Assembly (NCBI GenBank): GCA_030760725.1
Contig: JASWHV010000007.1
Location: forward strand, 23,534,824-23,598,823
Source: Neostapfia colusana
Lineage: Eukaryota > Streptophyta > Magnoliopsida > Poales > Poaceae
DNA: 64,000 nucleotides
Direction of reading: 5' to 3'
Below the pieces are notes generated by a model. The model was not told where the DNA came from. It worked only from the letters and a program-made list of their open reading frames with translations, and ran no database searches. Position numbers and translations under genes: made by a program. Shown in pieces: positions 24,331 to 34,396 of this stretch (its first letter is position 1; each line of letters begins with the position of its first letter).

Positions 24331-24458
24331 TCGACGGCGCTCCTCGGTGAATCGGAATTGGCTCTTTTCAGCTATCTTTATCCCGTTCTACTTCTTTAAA
24401 AATGTTTCTCTATATGAAATATGTATGCATGCATGGATACGAAATTGAGGGTGTTACA

Positions 24459-24617
24459 CTCGGGAAAGTTGGGAAAACTCACAAACTAGGGTCCCAAGCG
24501 GCCAGACGGGACCATGATGGAATCCACGTCTGGACAGTGCAACTTGATGGTTTTGCATGCGCAAATGGCCATCTGGGTCAAAATCAGGAAAGTCGAGAAA
24601 ACTCACGAACTCGGGTC
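24459..24617. repeat. Satellite fragment
   Basis: About 1.3 monomers of the 124/133-bp satellite, the continuation of 4411-4699 across the family B insertion. It joins family C LTR sequence through a shared CCTAGGACAGTCC-like overlap. Confidence 0.8.
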
Positions 24618-25037
24618 CTAGGACAGTCCTTCTCGACTCCCATTCCCCATGCCATGCAATAGTCCATAACAAGCTAGCAACACACCTAATTAGTCAGCTA
24701 AACCGCACCCATATTTGGCCTTGTGGTCGCACTGTTTTCCTGGCATGTTCTCGCATGAACCGGTCCTTAGATCTAAGGCAAGCAAACCACCATCTCATTC
24801 AGCATAACCACGAGCCAAGCTTGCCTAGATCTCTCTTCCACAGGGATGAGCTCCGAGGGCGCCAGCCAGGGAACGTGTCGACAGCGCACTTCGACAAATT
24901 GGAATTGGCTCATCTCAGCTATCTTTTTTCCATTCCCCATCATTTTTATGATTCTTTCTCCATTTATACTTCTTTTATAATATTTCTCTATATGAAAAAT
25001 GTATGCAATGCATGGAGTGAATTTGAGGGTGTTACAA
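24618..25037 (-). repeat. Two fused pieces of family C LTR
   Basis: 24618-24835 matches the transcribed part of LTR C (36905-37130). It then jumps at about 24836 to one minisatellite unit and the U3 end, which closes with GAGGGTGTTACA at 25037. The middle of the LTR is deleted. Confidence 0.75.
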
Positions 25038-25162
25038 ACCTAACCCCCTTATACTGAATCTTGCCCTCGAGATTCGATAGAGTAGAGAATAGGTGAGGGA
25101 ATTCTGCCTTGAGGTCTTCCTCACGCTCCCATGTAGTTTCCGCTTCCGTGTGATGGCTCCAG
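25038..25162 (-). pseudogene. 3' end of a family C pol gene (chromodomain tail)
   Basis: After the LTR end come a polypurine tract (minus AAGGGGGTTAGG) and about 25 codons ending in SHHTEAETTWEREEDLKAEF, the same chromodomain tail as in B1. The piece breaks off at 25162 into LTR minisatellite sequence. Confidence 0.75.
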
Positions 25163-25378
25163 CAGATCGGGGCCTCTCCTCTCCTCAGAGACGAGCTCCG
25201 GTGGCAACACGTGTCCAGCGGGGCCGGACCTCCCAGCTCCTCAGAGACGAGCTCTGGTGGCGACACGTGTCCAGCGAGCCAGGGCCTCTCCTCTCCTCAG
25301 AGACAAGCTCCGGTGGCGACACATGTCCAGCGGGCCGGGGCCTCTCCTCTCCTCATAGATGTGCTCCGGTGGCGACAA
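25163..25378 (-). repeat. Family C LTR minisatellite piece, left of solo LTR
   Basis: About four CACGTG-type units (GACACGTGTCCAGCG). Its last bases GACAA (25374-25378) are repeated at 29329-29333 beyond the inserted solo LTR. Confidence 0.75.
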
Positions 25379-28300
25379 TGTAAGGGCCTTAGTTTTTGGC
25401 ACATAATTGAAGTGTTCATCACCCTACAAACACACCTCATTTGAGGAAAGTTGATGAACACAAATGAAGAGCAAGTAACCACCATCAACATGCTCATTAG
25501 AGAACAAACTCACACATTGCAAAAGTGGTATTTCCCACATGTGATATAGGTGGGCTGGACATATGAAAACTCCTACACATTGCTAAGGATGTCCATGCCA
25601 AGTTTCACCCAAATTCAAAACCTTTTTGAGGTCATTTTGGGTATAGTTAGAAAGAGGGCAGTTTGAAACCATATTCAAATTCAAACTGTTTTATCCCATG
25701 AATTTAAAAGTGGGAGGCATATTCTTATTCAGCACATTTTTATGAGCTCACACACCAATTTTTACTCCATTTGGAGTTGATCTTGACATGAGCTAAGTGG
25801 GACAAATTCAAACTCTATTTGAATTCAAAACTGAACTTGTGCTGAAATTCATTCAAACCAAACCCAATTTGAATTCTAATCAATTCAAATGGCTCATGGG
25901 TGAATAATTTGAATCACCAGGGGTATTATGGGGCTCACTGTTTACAACAGTGATTAGGAGTAAATTTCAGAGGTTAAAACCCTGGGTGGGACCCACATGT
26001 CATAGAGAGAAGGAGGCAAAATATGCACACAAAGTCACAGCCTCGGTGGGAAATTCCACCGAGCAGCTGTCGGCTGTGCCACCGAGCAGCTACCGGCGCC
26101 ACCAGCTGCTTCCCTCTCCGTGCGCTGGCGCCCAGGGCGGCTTGCTCGCGCCCCCACGCGACCGGCACCGCCTCAGCCGAGCAGGAGTCGGCCGGCTTTA
26201 TCTCCTCGTGGGCAAACCCGAGCAGCGGCATTGTTTCTCGCCGCAGCTCTCTGCTCAATCGGGAAAACCAGCAAAACCATCTCCTTCTTCGTTCCTGAGC
26301 TACTAGACAGCCACCTGAGGTCGCACTCCACCTCCCCAACACCAGAAACCCCGAGTTCCAACCTCCTTTGCCCGAGAGCGATCGCCACAGCGGCGACTCA
26401 ACCACAGCCGAAGGTCAGGCGCCCGTGGACAGCATTCCACAGGCGTTTTCACGGTCCAGCAAGAGAGGCAACAGGAGCGCGCGACCACTGTGCTGCTCTC
26501 CTCCAAGTTTGGAAGCAAACCGTGAAGAATCCACAGAGAATTTCCAGTTTTTGCTCCGGCAACCGTAAACCGAGCTTCCGGTACGGTTTCTTTAAATTCT
26601 CGCTCTATGATCTTTCGGAGGTTATCAAATCTTGCACATAGACGCTGGACTAGCTGGCAATCAAGTTCTTTTCCGCATCCGTGGCGTGAAACTGTCTAGG
26701 GGTGACGAATTTCGAGCTCGATCGAGGGCGGTCATGGCGGGCACGATCGGTCACATGGTGCCGACCGACTTGCCGCCATCCCTAAACCCTTTTGACACCT
26801 TGTCGAGCTTCCTAGAAGTACACTGATGCTGTAGGACCGTTTGTTCGAGGTGTTGGCAGGTTAGAACCCACGGTCGACGGCGCCGAACCTCAACCGAGGC
26901 CGCGGCACGTCACCGGGCTATTCCCGATCACCCCCAGCCCGACCTGACACCACCGACGTGTTCCTCGACGTCGACAACCCCCTGGCGGCGAGTTTCAGCC
27001 CATGGGAGGTCCAGCAGCGGCGAGCCGGCGAGCTCCGAGTCTGCTCCGGCGAGGTCGGCGGCGCGGGCGCGAGAGAGCGGCGGAAGGAAGACGAAGCCGG
27101 CTGGCCCACGTGTCAGCGGCTGAAGAATTTAAATCGGGATCGGGTGTGGCCGGGATCAGCTGTGCTGGCGCGCAAATACCCTGTGAGCTCCGGTGTGCCG
27201 GACATCTCCGCGCTCAACACGTGTCCCCCCGGGCCCCCGAGAGTTTAAACTTTTCCCCCGATTTTCAGATTTCCTTCAAACTTCAAATCCTCATAACTTT
27301 GGCTAGAAATCTCCAAATTGAGTGAACCAAATTTTGCTGGATTCAGCTCTCTGAGTACTCTCCAGAAAATCAAGTTTCACTTCATGAAATTCCTTATTTC
27401 TCCAGAATTAATTCCTCAAAATTTAAACTGCTAGAAATTTTAACTGGAGAATCCTTTAGAGTAAAATCCTGAAATTTTGCCGGGATGTTCACCAAAATAT
27501 CCCTGAACTACCGTAAAATTTTCAGACCCATTTGAGCTCATTTGATCCACCTAATGGTGTGATTAGTGAAACTGTTCCAGAGAAAATAGAAAATGTTCAG
27601 AAACATTTTCAGAATTTTCTCTGAAATTGTTTAGCTCATATCTTTAGCTAGGAACCTTCAAATTAAGTAAGACCAACTCCATTAGAACCCTCTGAAAATC
27701 TAGTTTTCAGAAAGTCATAGTTTGTTTCATGAAAATCCTTAGAACACCCTAAAAGCCTTTAATTAAGGTCAAGTACATGATTAATTGTGGAGGGCTCAAA
27801 TGAGCTTTGCTGCAACTAAAACTTGACCAAGTCTCTGTTTAGGTTGTAACAAAGCCCAGGTAAAAGTACTTCGTTACTCTGGAGGAGCAGCTAGCCTACG
27901 ACCAAGAGCAGCAAGGCAAGCTCCGGTTTGCATTCACCTTTTTACAAATTTTTATTGTTTTGAGCACATACTTGAATACTATTGTTTCCTTGCATTAGAG
28001 TCTTGTTTGGAAACCCAAGTGCATAGCCAAGAAAACCATGGGTTGGGATTAGGATTGAAAACCTCGTTAGCTACTGCAATGCTAAGATAGTGTAGGATTA
28101 CATATAAGTCGAGTAGTTGGAACTACTCGCGAGAATAGGCTAGAGGCACATCGCTCGGGTAGAGATAGCACATGAGACACATGGCAAGAAAGATGAGACC
28201 GAGCGGAGAGTAAGGGCAGCAGGACTTTGGGGCCTGTGTGCTATAGCTCCGCTTGTGTCGATTGAGGACCGAGCCGTGTGGCGGGCCTGTTGAACAAGCT

Positions 28301-29328
28301 AGAACAGTACCGAAGACCTACCGGCTATATGGGAACCGGGAAACTGATGTAACTCGGGTAGCTGGGTGTTGAGGCATAGCTGGTCGTTCAGAGGGTAGGT
28401 TGAGAGCTCGAGGTGTAAATCGGCTGGCGGCACTAAGATGCGCGTGCAGAGACCTCTTGCTCGGGACGATTGGACCGGTTCAACATTTGGCTAACGGGTG
28501 AAAGGTAGTCGCGTACGGCGTCCATGATGGTTGTTGTAGGCAACATCGAGTACGGGCGTACGTGACGGGTTATTCGGGTAACCCTGCAGGTGTAAATCGA
28601 TTATAATCGCCGTCCCTCGCGGTCAGTGAGTACCACTTGTTCACTGTACCGTGACGTAGAAAGCACTGGCTAGTTACATGTTAAAATGTTGCTGATTGAA
28701 AGATGGACTCTGATTGCTAATGATTTGCTGTAGTTTAGAGCTAACTAAAGTTCATTTCAACTTTGGGAAAAGTACATGAGAGAAATGCGTTTCTTGTTTG
28801 ATTGCGGCTCTCTCATGTGCCTTAGCGTAAGGTCCTCCACAACCTGCTGCTAAAACTTGAAAGTAAGGTTCCACTAATTTGGCGAGTCCTTTGCAACTTG
28901 TTTTATCTGATGTACCTATCACCCCTCATGTAGAAGTTTCATGTTCAGGAGAGATGGGTCAGTCTTGCTGAGCCTTCATGCTCACTGCTTGTGTTTGAAG
29001 CTATTGCAGGGTTCTATGAGGAAGGGACTACCGAGGAAGAGACGAAACCCCAAGAGGGGAACCCCGTCGAGTGGGAGTCGTGCACGCCGCCGTGTTACTA
29101 TGTGTGCGTGCTAGTAAGGACACGTTCACGGGCTGAATGTGAACTTGATGCGTAGTCTACGCCCGTGAGTGTAGACTGAACATATTTTGTTGTAAAAATG
29201 TTCATAAACTTGTTTATGTAATAAAATTTCGCTTCCGCTTTGTACCTTTGACGTGTGTTATCCGGTGATGTGCAACGCAGCACCCCTCAGCGTGATCCTG
29301 GCTCGACAAGACCGTTGGGGTCGTGTCA
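25379..29328 (+). mobile_element. Solo LTR of a different long-LTR element (family D)
   Basis: 3950 bp starting TGTAAGGGCC and ending GGTCGTGTCA, flanked by a perfect 5-bp duplication GACAA. It carries no gag-pol, primer site or polypurine tract, as expected after recombination between two LTRs of one element. An AATAAA near 29220, about 110 bp from the end, suggests plus orientation. The left part is AT-rich, 26040-27240 is GC-rich, and the rest is ordinary LTR-like sequence. The open frames inside have no recognisable domain and are probably not genes. Confidence 0.8.
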
Positions 29329-29333
29329 GACAA

Positions 29334-29787
29334 GTGTCCAGCGAGCCGGACCTCCCTCCTCCTCAGCGGAGAGCTCCGAGGGCAACACGTGTCCCGCGGG
29401 GCGGGACCTCATCCCTTCCGCAGGGGTGAGCTCCGAAGTCGACACGTGTCTGGCGGGGCCGGACCTCATCCCTTCCGCAGGGGTGAGCTCCGAAGGCGCC
29501 ATGTGTCCCGCGAGGCCGGAGCTCATCCCTTCTGCAGGGATGAGCTCCGAAGGCGCCACGTGTCCTGCGAGGCCGGACCTCATCCCTTCCGCAGGGATGA
29601 GCTCCGAGGGCGCCAGCCGGGGAACGTATCGACAGCGCACTTCGACAAATTGGAATTGGCTCATCTCAGCCATCTTTTTTCCATTCCCCATCATTTTTAT
29701 GATTCTTTCTTTATTTATACTTCTTTTATAATATTTCTATATATGAAAAATGTATGCAATGCATGGAGTGAATTTAAGGGTGTTACA
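29334..29787 (-). repeat. U3 end of the family C LTR, right of solo LTR
   Basis: Continues the LTR interrupted at 25378: about five CACGTG-type units, then the U3 end closing with AAGGGTGTTACA. It is followed with no internal element sequence by CACTA subterminal repeats. Confidence 0.75.
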
Positions 29788-29925
29788 AACACGAAAATAG
29801 AATGTAATTTCGTGTGCCTGAAAAAACACGAAAATAAGATATAATTTCGCGGGCTAGAAATAAAACACACGAAAATAAGATTGTAATTCCGTTGGCTCGA
29901 ACAAATCACACGAAAATACTTCATA
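29788..29925. repeat. Left subterminal repeats of the CACTA element
   Basis: Four copies of a CACGAAAATA-type motif alternate with TAATTTCG-type motifs. They are inverted relative to the right-hand set. Subterminal repeats of this sort bind the transposase in En/Spm elements. Confidence 0.7.
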
Positions 29926-29945
29926 TGTCTTAGGGCCCAACCTGT

Positions 29946-32071
29946 GTGAGCGCAGTGTCTTTCTTCACCCGCGACCGAGTCAAGCCGCCGCTGCGCCGCT
30001 CCTCTCGGCTCCGCCGCCGCCGGCGCTGCTCTCCGGCCTGTTGCGCCGCGCCGCCACTGACCTTTGCTCCTCTACCAAGGCGGCGCCGAGTGCAGTTCCC
30101 GCTGACCAATCCCATGGATGAGCCGCGCCTCCCCACGGTCACCTGCGCCACCGAGTCCTCCGCCTGCCCCTCATCTATCAGCCACCCCGTCCCAGTCCCG
30201 CATGGCCTCGTGGCATCCAACCCAGGTCCGCATGTCCCCTCATCTATCAACCACACTTTCCTTTCCAAATTGTTTGTTTACTTTCTCTAGTTTACTGATT
30301 TGTATGCACCGCACTAGAAGCGTTAGAGAAGCTGGAAAGGAGTGTAGACACTCTTATCGTGATTCCAACTGATAAGTTGCTAGATATTGCCGATGAGAAC
30401 ATGCCCTTGCAAGATGCGTTTTTCCTTGCAGATGATGTCCTTCATCAAGGTGTACAAGGAATATCATATATTATTACGGTGAATGGTTTCTTCCGTATGC
30501 TGCACTAGCATAACTATGAAATGTGATCACATGACTCATATATGAGAAAAAATGCAGATATCTGGCCTAGTCAATGTTGATTTTGCCGAAGTGAAATCTG
30601 TCATGAAAAACTCTGGAACTGCCATACTTGGTGTTTCCTCCAGCAAAAATCGGGCCCAAGAAGCTGTTGAGCAGGCAACACTTGCTCCTCTGATTGGATC
30701 ATCCATCGAGGCTGCTACCGGCGTTGTGTACAATGTCACTGGTGGGAAGGACATCACTTTGCAAGAAGTGAATAAGGTGTCAGGTGTGTCCAGGATGCCT
30801 CACAAGTAGGTTGAATGGTAGTAAACATGATAACTGCACTTAAATGGTCTTTACAACATCTTACTTTTTTATATCAGTACTCAAAATTCTTATTTAGCCT
30901 ACTGCCAACTGTTAAGTTCTTATCACTGGAAATCCTTTGAACAGTATAAGGAGAAAGTGTTGATGTTGAATTAAGGTTTATGATCAAAGTACACCTGTAG
31001 TTTTATAACCAAAAATAAAATACTGAGTAGATCTGAAATGTCTGTCAGTCTGTGCACATTTTATTTTGTAAATAGCAAGTTTGTTTCACTCAACGCTTGT
31101 AACATCCTTTCTGTTTTCTTGCTGCAACATTCAGCTTAGCTCCATGGCTAGGGACAAGCATATGAAAGTGATTACTAGGCTGTGCAACTCTGTAGAACAG
31201 CAGATAAGGTAATGACCGAGAGTAAGATTTCATTTCTACTTCCTAATTGAAGTTATCATACATAGCAGTTCATTTTAGTTATTTCGTGTACGCAAATGTG
31301 TTTTACTTGTTCAAAAGAAGAATATAAGGTTGGGAGTAGAAACAATTCAGAATCTAATGATTATCAAGCTGGCAGACACCCCATAGATGATATTTTGCAT
31401 TAGCATAATGCTATCCGTATAGAGTTGCATGATATAAGGGGAGACAAGAAGGATGCAGCAGTCTGGAGATTTTTCTGATATATCATTGTTCAATGAGAGG
31501 CTCTAGTTCATTGCAGATGTATGCATCTTCCATAGGTATGTAGATTTTGGTCCTCACACAGCTACGTGCCTACATGTTATTATGGCTATGCTAAATATGA
31601 TCATCCATCAGAATATTATTGCCCATCTATTTGCCTATGCCTGCTTTTCAATTAATACATGGCATAGCGCCATTTGCTTGTTGATATTTTTTGTATTGGT
31701 AGTTCCTTCACATCTGCTATATATGATGTAATTTTGGAACATCTACAGTTTGATACTTGTGGTGGTTTTCTGAACTACAGTTTTATTTTACTACTTTGTA
31801 GGTATTAGCTAATCAGCAGTCCCTCATTTAGAGCTCTACAAGTTTAGCACAATAGAACTTGACTGCCTCGAAACCACATTTCATGTGTATTTAAATTGAC
31901 TGCATCGAAACCACATGAAAATCCATTATGTTTCATGTTTTCAAATGAAATTCATTTATAATAAGCCATAGGAAGAATATAAATCATGATGTTTTTCATT
32001 TGCATTAGTTCAGCCATGCTAAATACTTCACTTTGGCTTAATGCAGGGAGAACGGCGAGCAGGAAGATTAG
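29946..32071 (+). CDS. Candidate five-exon chimeric gene inside the CACTA element, containing FtsZ1 exons
   Basis: Exons that fit GT-AG splicing and keep one frame: 29946-30225, 30318-30478, 30558-30776, 31135-31208 and 32047-32071. Together they give 253 codons including a TAG stop. Exon 1 is GC-rich and encodes a serine/arginine/proline-rich stretch with few acidic residues, loosely like an organelle transit peptide. Exons 2-3 encode an FtsZ1 segment. Exon 4 encodes MARDKHMKVITRLCNSVEQQ, which I do not recognise. Exon 5 is ENGEQED. A polyadenylation signal AATAAA lies at 32196-32201. The splice model is mine; transcription is not shown. It could equally be an untranscribed mosaic. Confidence 0.5.
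30311..30776 (+). pseudogene. FtsZ1-like: Captured FtsZ1-type plastid-division gene fragment
   Basis: Two exons, 30311-30478 and 30558-30776, split by a 79-bp intron. They encode an internal part of plant FtsZ, the tubulin-like GTPase that forms the chloroplast division ring. Recognisable stretches are DTLIVIPTDKLLDIADE, FFLADDVLHQGVQGIS, GLVNVDFAEVKSVM and SSSKNRAQEAVEQATLAPLI; the last is characteristic of FtsZ1 rather than FtsZ2. The GTP-binding signature and the C-terminus are absent. In the T7 synergy loop the usual NVDFAD is NVDFAE, so a catalytic aspartate is replaced by glutamate. It cannot be a working FtsZ alone. Confidence 0.85.
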
Positions 32072-32195
32072 GGGTTAGGGGCGAGTTGTTGGCTCAAAAT
32101 AAGGCTTAATTTGATAAAAATATTGTATTGACCATGCGACATCCATGTGTGCCTGTTCATGTTGTATACCATGCTAAATAATGTTTGGACTATGT

Positions 32196-32201
32196 AATAA
32201 A
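32196..32201 (+). promoter_or_regulatory. Possible polyadenylation signal of the chimeric gene
   Basis: AATAAA about 125 bp past the proposed stop codon, in an AT-rich stretch with TTGTAT upstream at about 32125. Confidence 0.35.
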
Positions 32202-32369
32202 CGTTATAATGTGAAATGAACTTGGTTCAGTTTGTTATATTTGTTATGAATGGTGAAATGTATCGTGTGTTTGACTAATAATAATATTGTTCTGTTTACG
32301 TGCTTGAAACTAAACAATAAACATGTTTTTTGCACTGCAATGTCAGTATTTTTGTGAGCCAAACAAAGA

Positions 32370-32820
32370 TCGACGATAATACGGTCATATTATTTTTGTG
32401 GGCCTTATAAAAGCACATGAAAATAGGATCACATTATTTTCGTGAGCCTTTAGTGGGCCCACGAAAATACTGTGATATTATTTTCGTGGGTCGAGGCTTG
32501 GCTCATGAAAATACTGACATTATTTTCGTGGGCTGAGGTTTGGCCCATGAAAATACTGTGACATTATTTTCATGGGCCGGGGCATGGCCCACGAAAATAA
32601 TGTTTAGTTATTTTCGTGTGCCTAATTTGACCCACGAAAATACTTATTTTCGTAGGCCTCCGGCAGCCGACGAGGATATATTTATTTTCGTGGACCGTCA
32701 ATGAAAATAATTTTATTTTTGATAACTTATTTTCGTGGGCCTCAGGCCCAAAAAATAAGATTAAAACCCAAAAAAATAATTATTTTCGTGGGCTTTCTAT
32801 ATATTTTCGTGTGTTGCCGG
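32370..32820. repeat. Right subterminal hairpin repeats of the CACTA element
   Basis: About eleven TATTTTCGTGGGCC units interleaved with inverse GGCCCACGAAAATA units, giving several foldback pairs (for example 32457-32493). They end about 20 bp before the terminal repeat. Confidence 0.8.
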
Positions 32821-32837
32821 CACAGGCAAATATATTT

Positions 32838-32850
32838 GTTTCCTGTAGTG
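32838..32850 (-). repeat. CACTA terminal inverted repeat
   Basis: CACTACAGGAAAC on the minus strand, followed by the target duplication ATG at 32851-32853. Confidence 0.85.
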
Positions 32851-33611
32851 ATGTGGACATTCGTCGAAGCGTCCCACAACTCACAGCCAAGCATACAAAC
32901 ACAAGCAATCATCATAAAAATTCAGTACATCACTCTTATTCAAGCTACTACGATCTAAGCGTTCTTATTACAACTTTATTCAAGGGCGAACCTAAACTTA
33001 ATCGTGAGAACCGATGTTGTTCTGGCCGTGTGGCGGGGGTGGTCCATATATGGGCGCACACCATGGTGAGTCGGCAGTCCATGTACGGGTAGATGACGCT
33101 AGTGCTCCATTTGTTTCCGGGTTGACACGAGTCTCCTCTTTTTTCTCCAGCATGTACAACCTCTTGCGGAGGTAGCAGATCTCTTCTTGTGCGCTCGCAT
33201 AACGGTTTCCTAGCTCCACAAGCATTCTCTGATATTTGTCAGCAGCTTGTGGGTTGGAAAGAGCTCCTCCATGGGGTCCAATGATCTCTCTTATACCACT
33301 CTTCCGATATGGGTGCAGCTCAAAGGTAGTGTCTCAAGCTGCCTAAGGAAAGCGTAGCACAATCCGATGAGAGCATCCCATGCAGCATCATCAACAGCTT
33401 CTGCCCTTGTAGCTCTCCATGTGGGTGCAAAGTGCCGGGTGACAACGCTACCGTTAGATAGTATAGTTACTTCAGCCTTCCACTCTTCATGTCCGAGACG
33501 AGGGACTTTCTTGAGGAGGTACTCCGGGTATAAACTGCAGCAATCAAGGAACTCTATCAGCTCCCAAGTTATGTGTCCTCCCTCCATCCCGTCGGACCGG
33601 AATTCCTTGAA
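32851..33611 (-). pseudogene. Family C leader with ORF0, extra copy
   Basis: Matches 34551-35320, the leader and ORF0 of the same family. The ORF0 portion runs from 33611 to 32998: CCSLYPEYLLKKVPRLGHEE, EEWKAE, RATRAEA, AWDALIGLCY, a coiled-coil segment with YLRKRLYMLEKK, then TWTADSPWCAP and a stop. A frameshift near 33300 splits it. At 33611/33612 it is fused to the cut end of gag, so it is a rearranged extra copy and not part of the neighbouring element's normal order. Confidence 0.75.
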
Positions 33612-34396
33612 ATGGCATCTTCCTCTTGCCTTCTTGTTCAATCTCACGGATCTAGCTCTCCACCACTATAGCTTTGTTAACAAGCTTCTGGAAGTTTGCA
33701 TAATCTTTGTTGAGCAGGTGGACTTGAATTCATTGTTCAGTCCTCTCGTTAACAGGTATTGCTTCCTATGGTCCGAGTTAACATCCTCTAGAGCATACCT
33801 TGACAGTTGCGTGAACTTGTTGAGGTACTCATTCACGCTCTTCCTCCCTTTCTGGATACCTTCAAACTCCTGCCTTTTAAGCATCATGACTCCTTCAGGG
33901 ACATAGTGAGAGCGGAAACTCTCCTTGAATTCAGCCCAAGTAATTGTCTCCTGGTTGGCATGAGGATTGCAAAGAGCATCCCACCAATCAGTGGTTGTTC
34001 CTATCAGTTGGTGTGATGTGAAGAGAACCTTCTCCCGATCACTGCATTGAACAATAGCAAGCTTCTTCTCAATAGACTTCAGCCAATCATCGGCCTCCAT
34101 ACGATCATTAGCTTGTGTAAAAGTAGGTGGCCTAGTCCTCATGAATTCTCCCAATTCGTTGTGAGCCGGCGGTGAGGGTGCAGGAACAGGCTAGGGTTGT
34201 TGTTGTTGTTAGCTTGCAGATGTCCCAACGTTTGTATCATAGTTTGCATGAGCTGGTTCTGCATAGACATCAAATAGTCAAGGTTGTTTGCATCAGCCCC
34301 GAGGTTGACATCCTCAAGAACTTCCATGTTGTCATCCTCATGTGGTCCGTTATTACCACGGGTGTTCTTTCGGTGGCGGTTGGAAATTTTCCTCGT
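33612..34396 (-). pseudogene. Family C gag, truncated and mutated
   Basis: Contains the QNQLMQTMIQTLGHLQ stretch (34327-34139), then FMRTRPPTFTQAND, TDWWDAL, TWAEFKESFRSHYVP and NEYLNKFTQLSRYA (34154-33666). The start codon is degenerate compared with B1 and B2, and frameshifts lie near 34150 and 33735. It stops at 33612, before the zinc knuckle. Confidence 0.8.

Larger units (their letters stand above)
21367..24458 (-). repeat. B2 5' LTR, complete
   Basis: 3092 bp, from TGTGACGCCCGG to GAGGGTGTTACA. It carries palindrome CTATCATGATAG at 22161-22172, palindrome CTCTTAAGAG at 22180-22189, a TATA box at 23528-23537 and the best-kept CACGTG minisatellite at 23725-24330. Satellite resumes immediately after it at 24459. 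Confidence 0.85.
29788..32850 (+). mobile_element. CACTA (En/Spm-type) transposon, left end missing, carrying gene pieces
   Basis: The right end is CACTACAGGAAAC on the minus strand (32838-32850), the classic plant CACTA terminal repeat. Inside it lie about eleven subterminal copies of TATTTTCGTGGGCC, and the inverse form CACGAAAATA occurs at the left (29789-29920). A 3-bp duplication ATG fits the site: the uninterrupted family C leader at 34550 reads GTGGATGTGGACA and the sequence after the element reads ATGTGGACA. The left terminal repeat is absent. No transposase is seen, so it would be non-autonomous. It carries an FtsZ1 fragment (Pack-CACTA). Confidence 0.8.

Noticed and set aside
25950..27325. 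Overlapping GC-rich frames inside the solo LTR
   Set aside because: Several frames are open on both strands at once, which follows from base composition. No motif or splice signal, and they lie within a mobile LTR.
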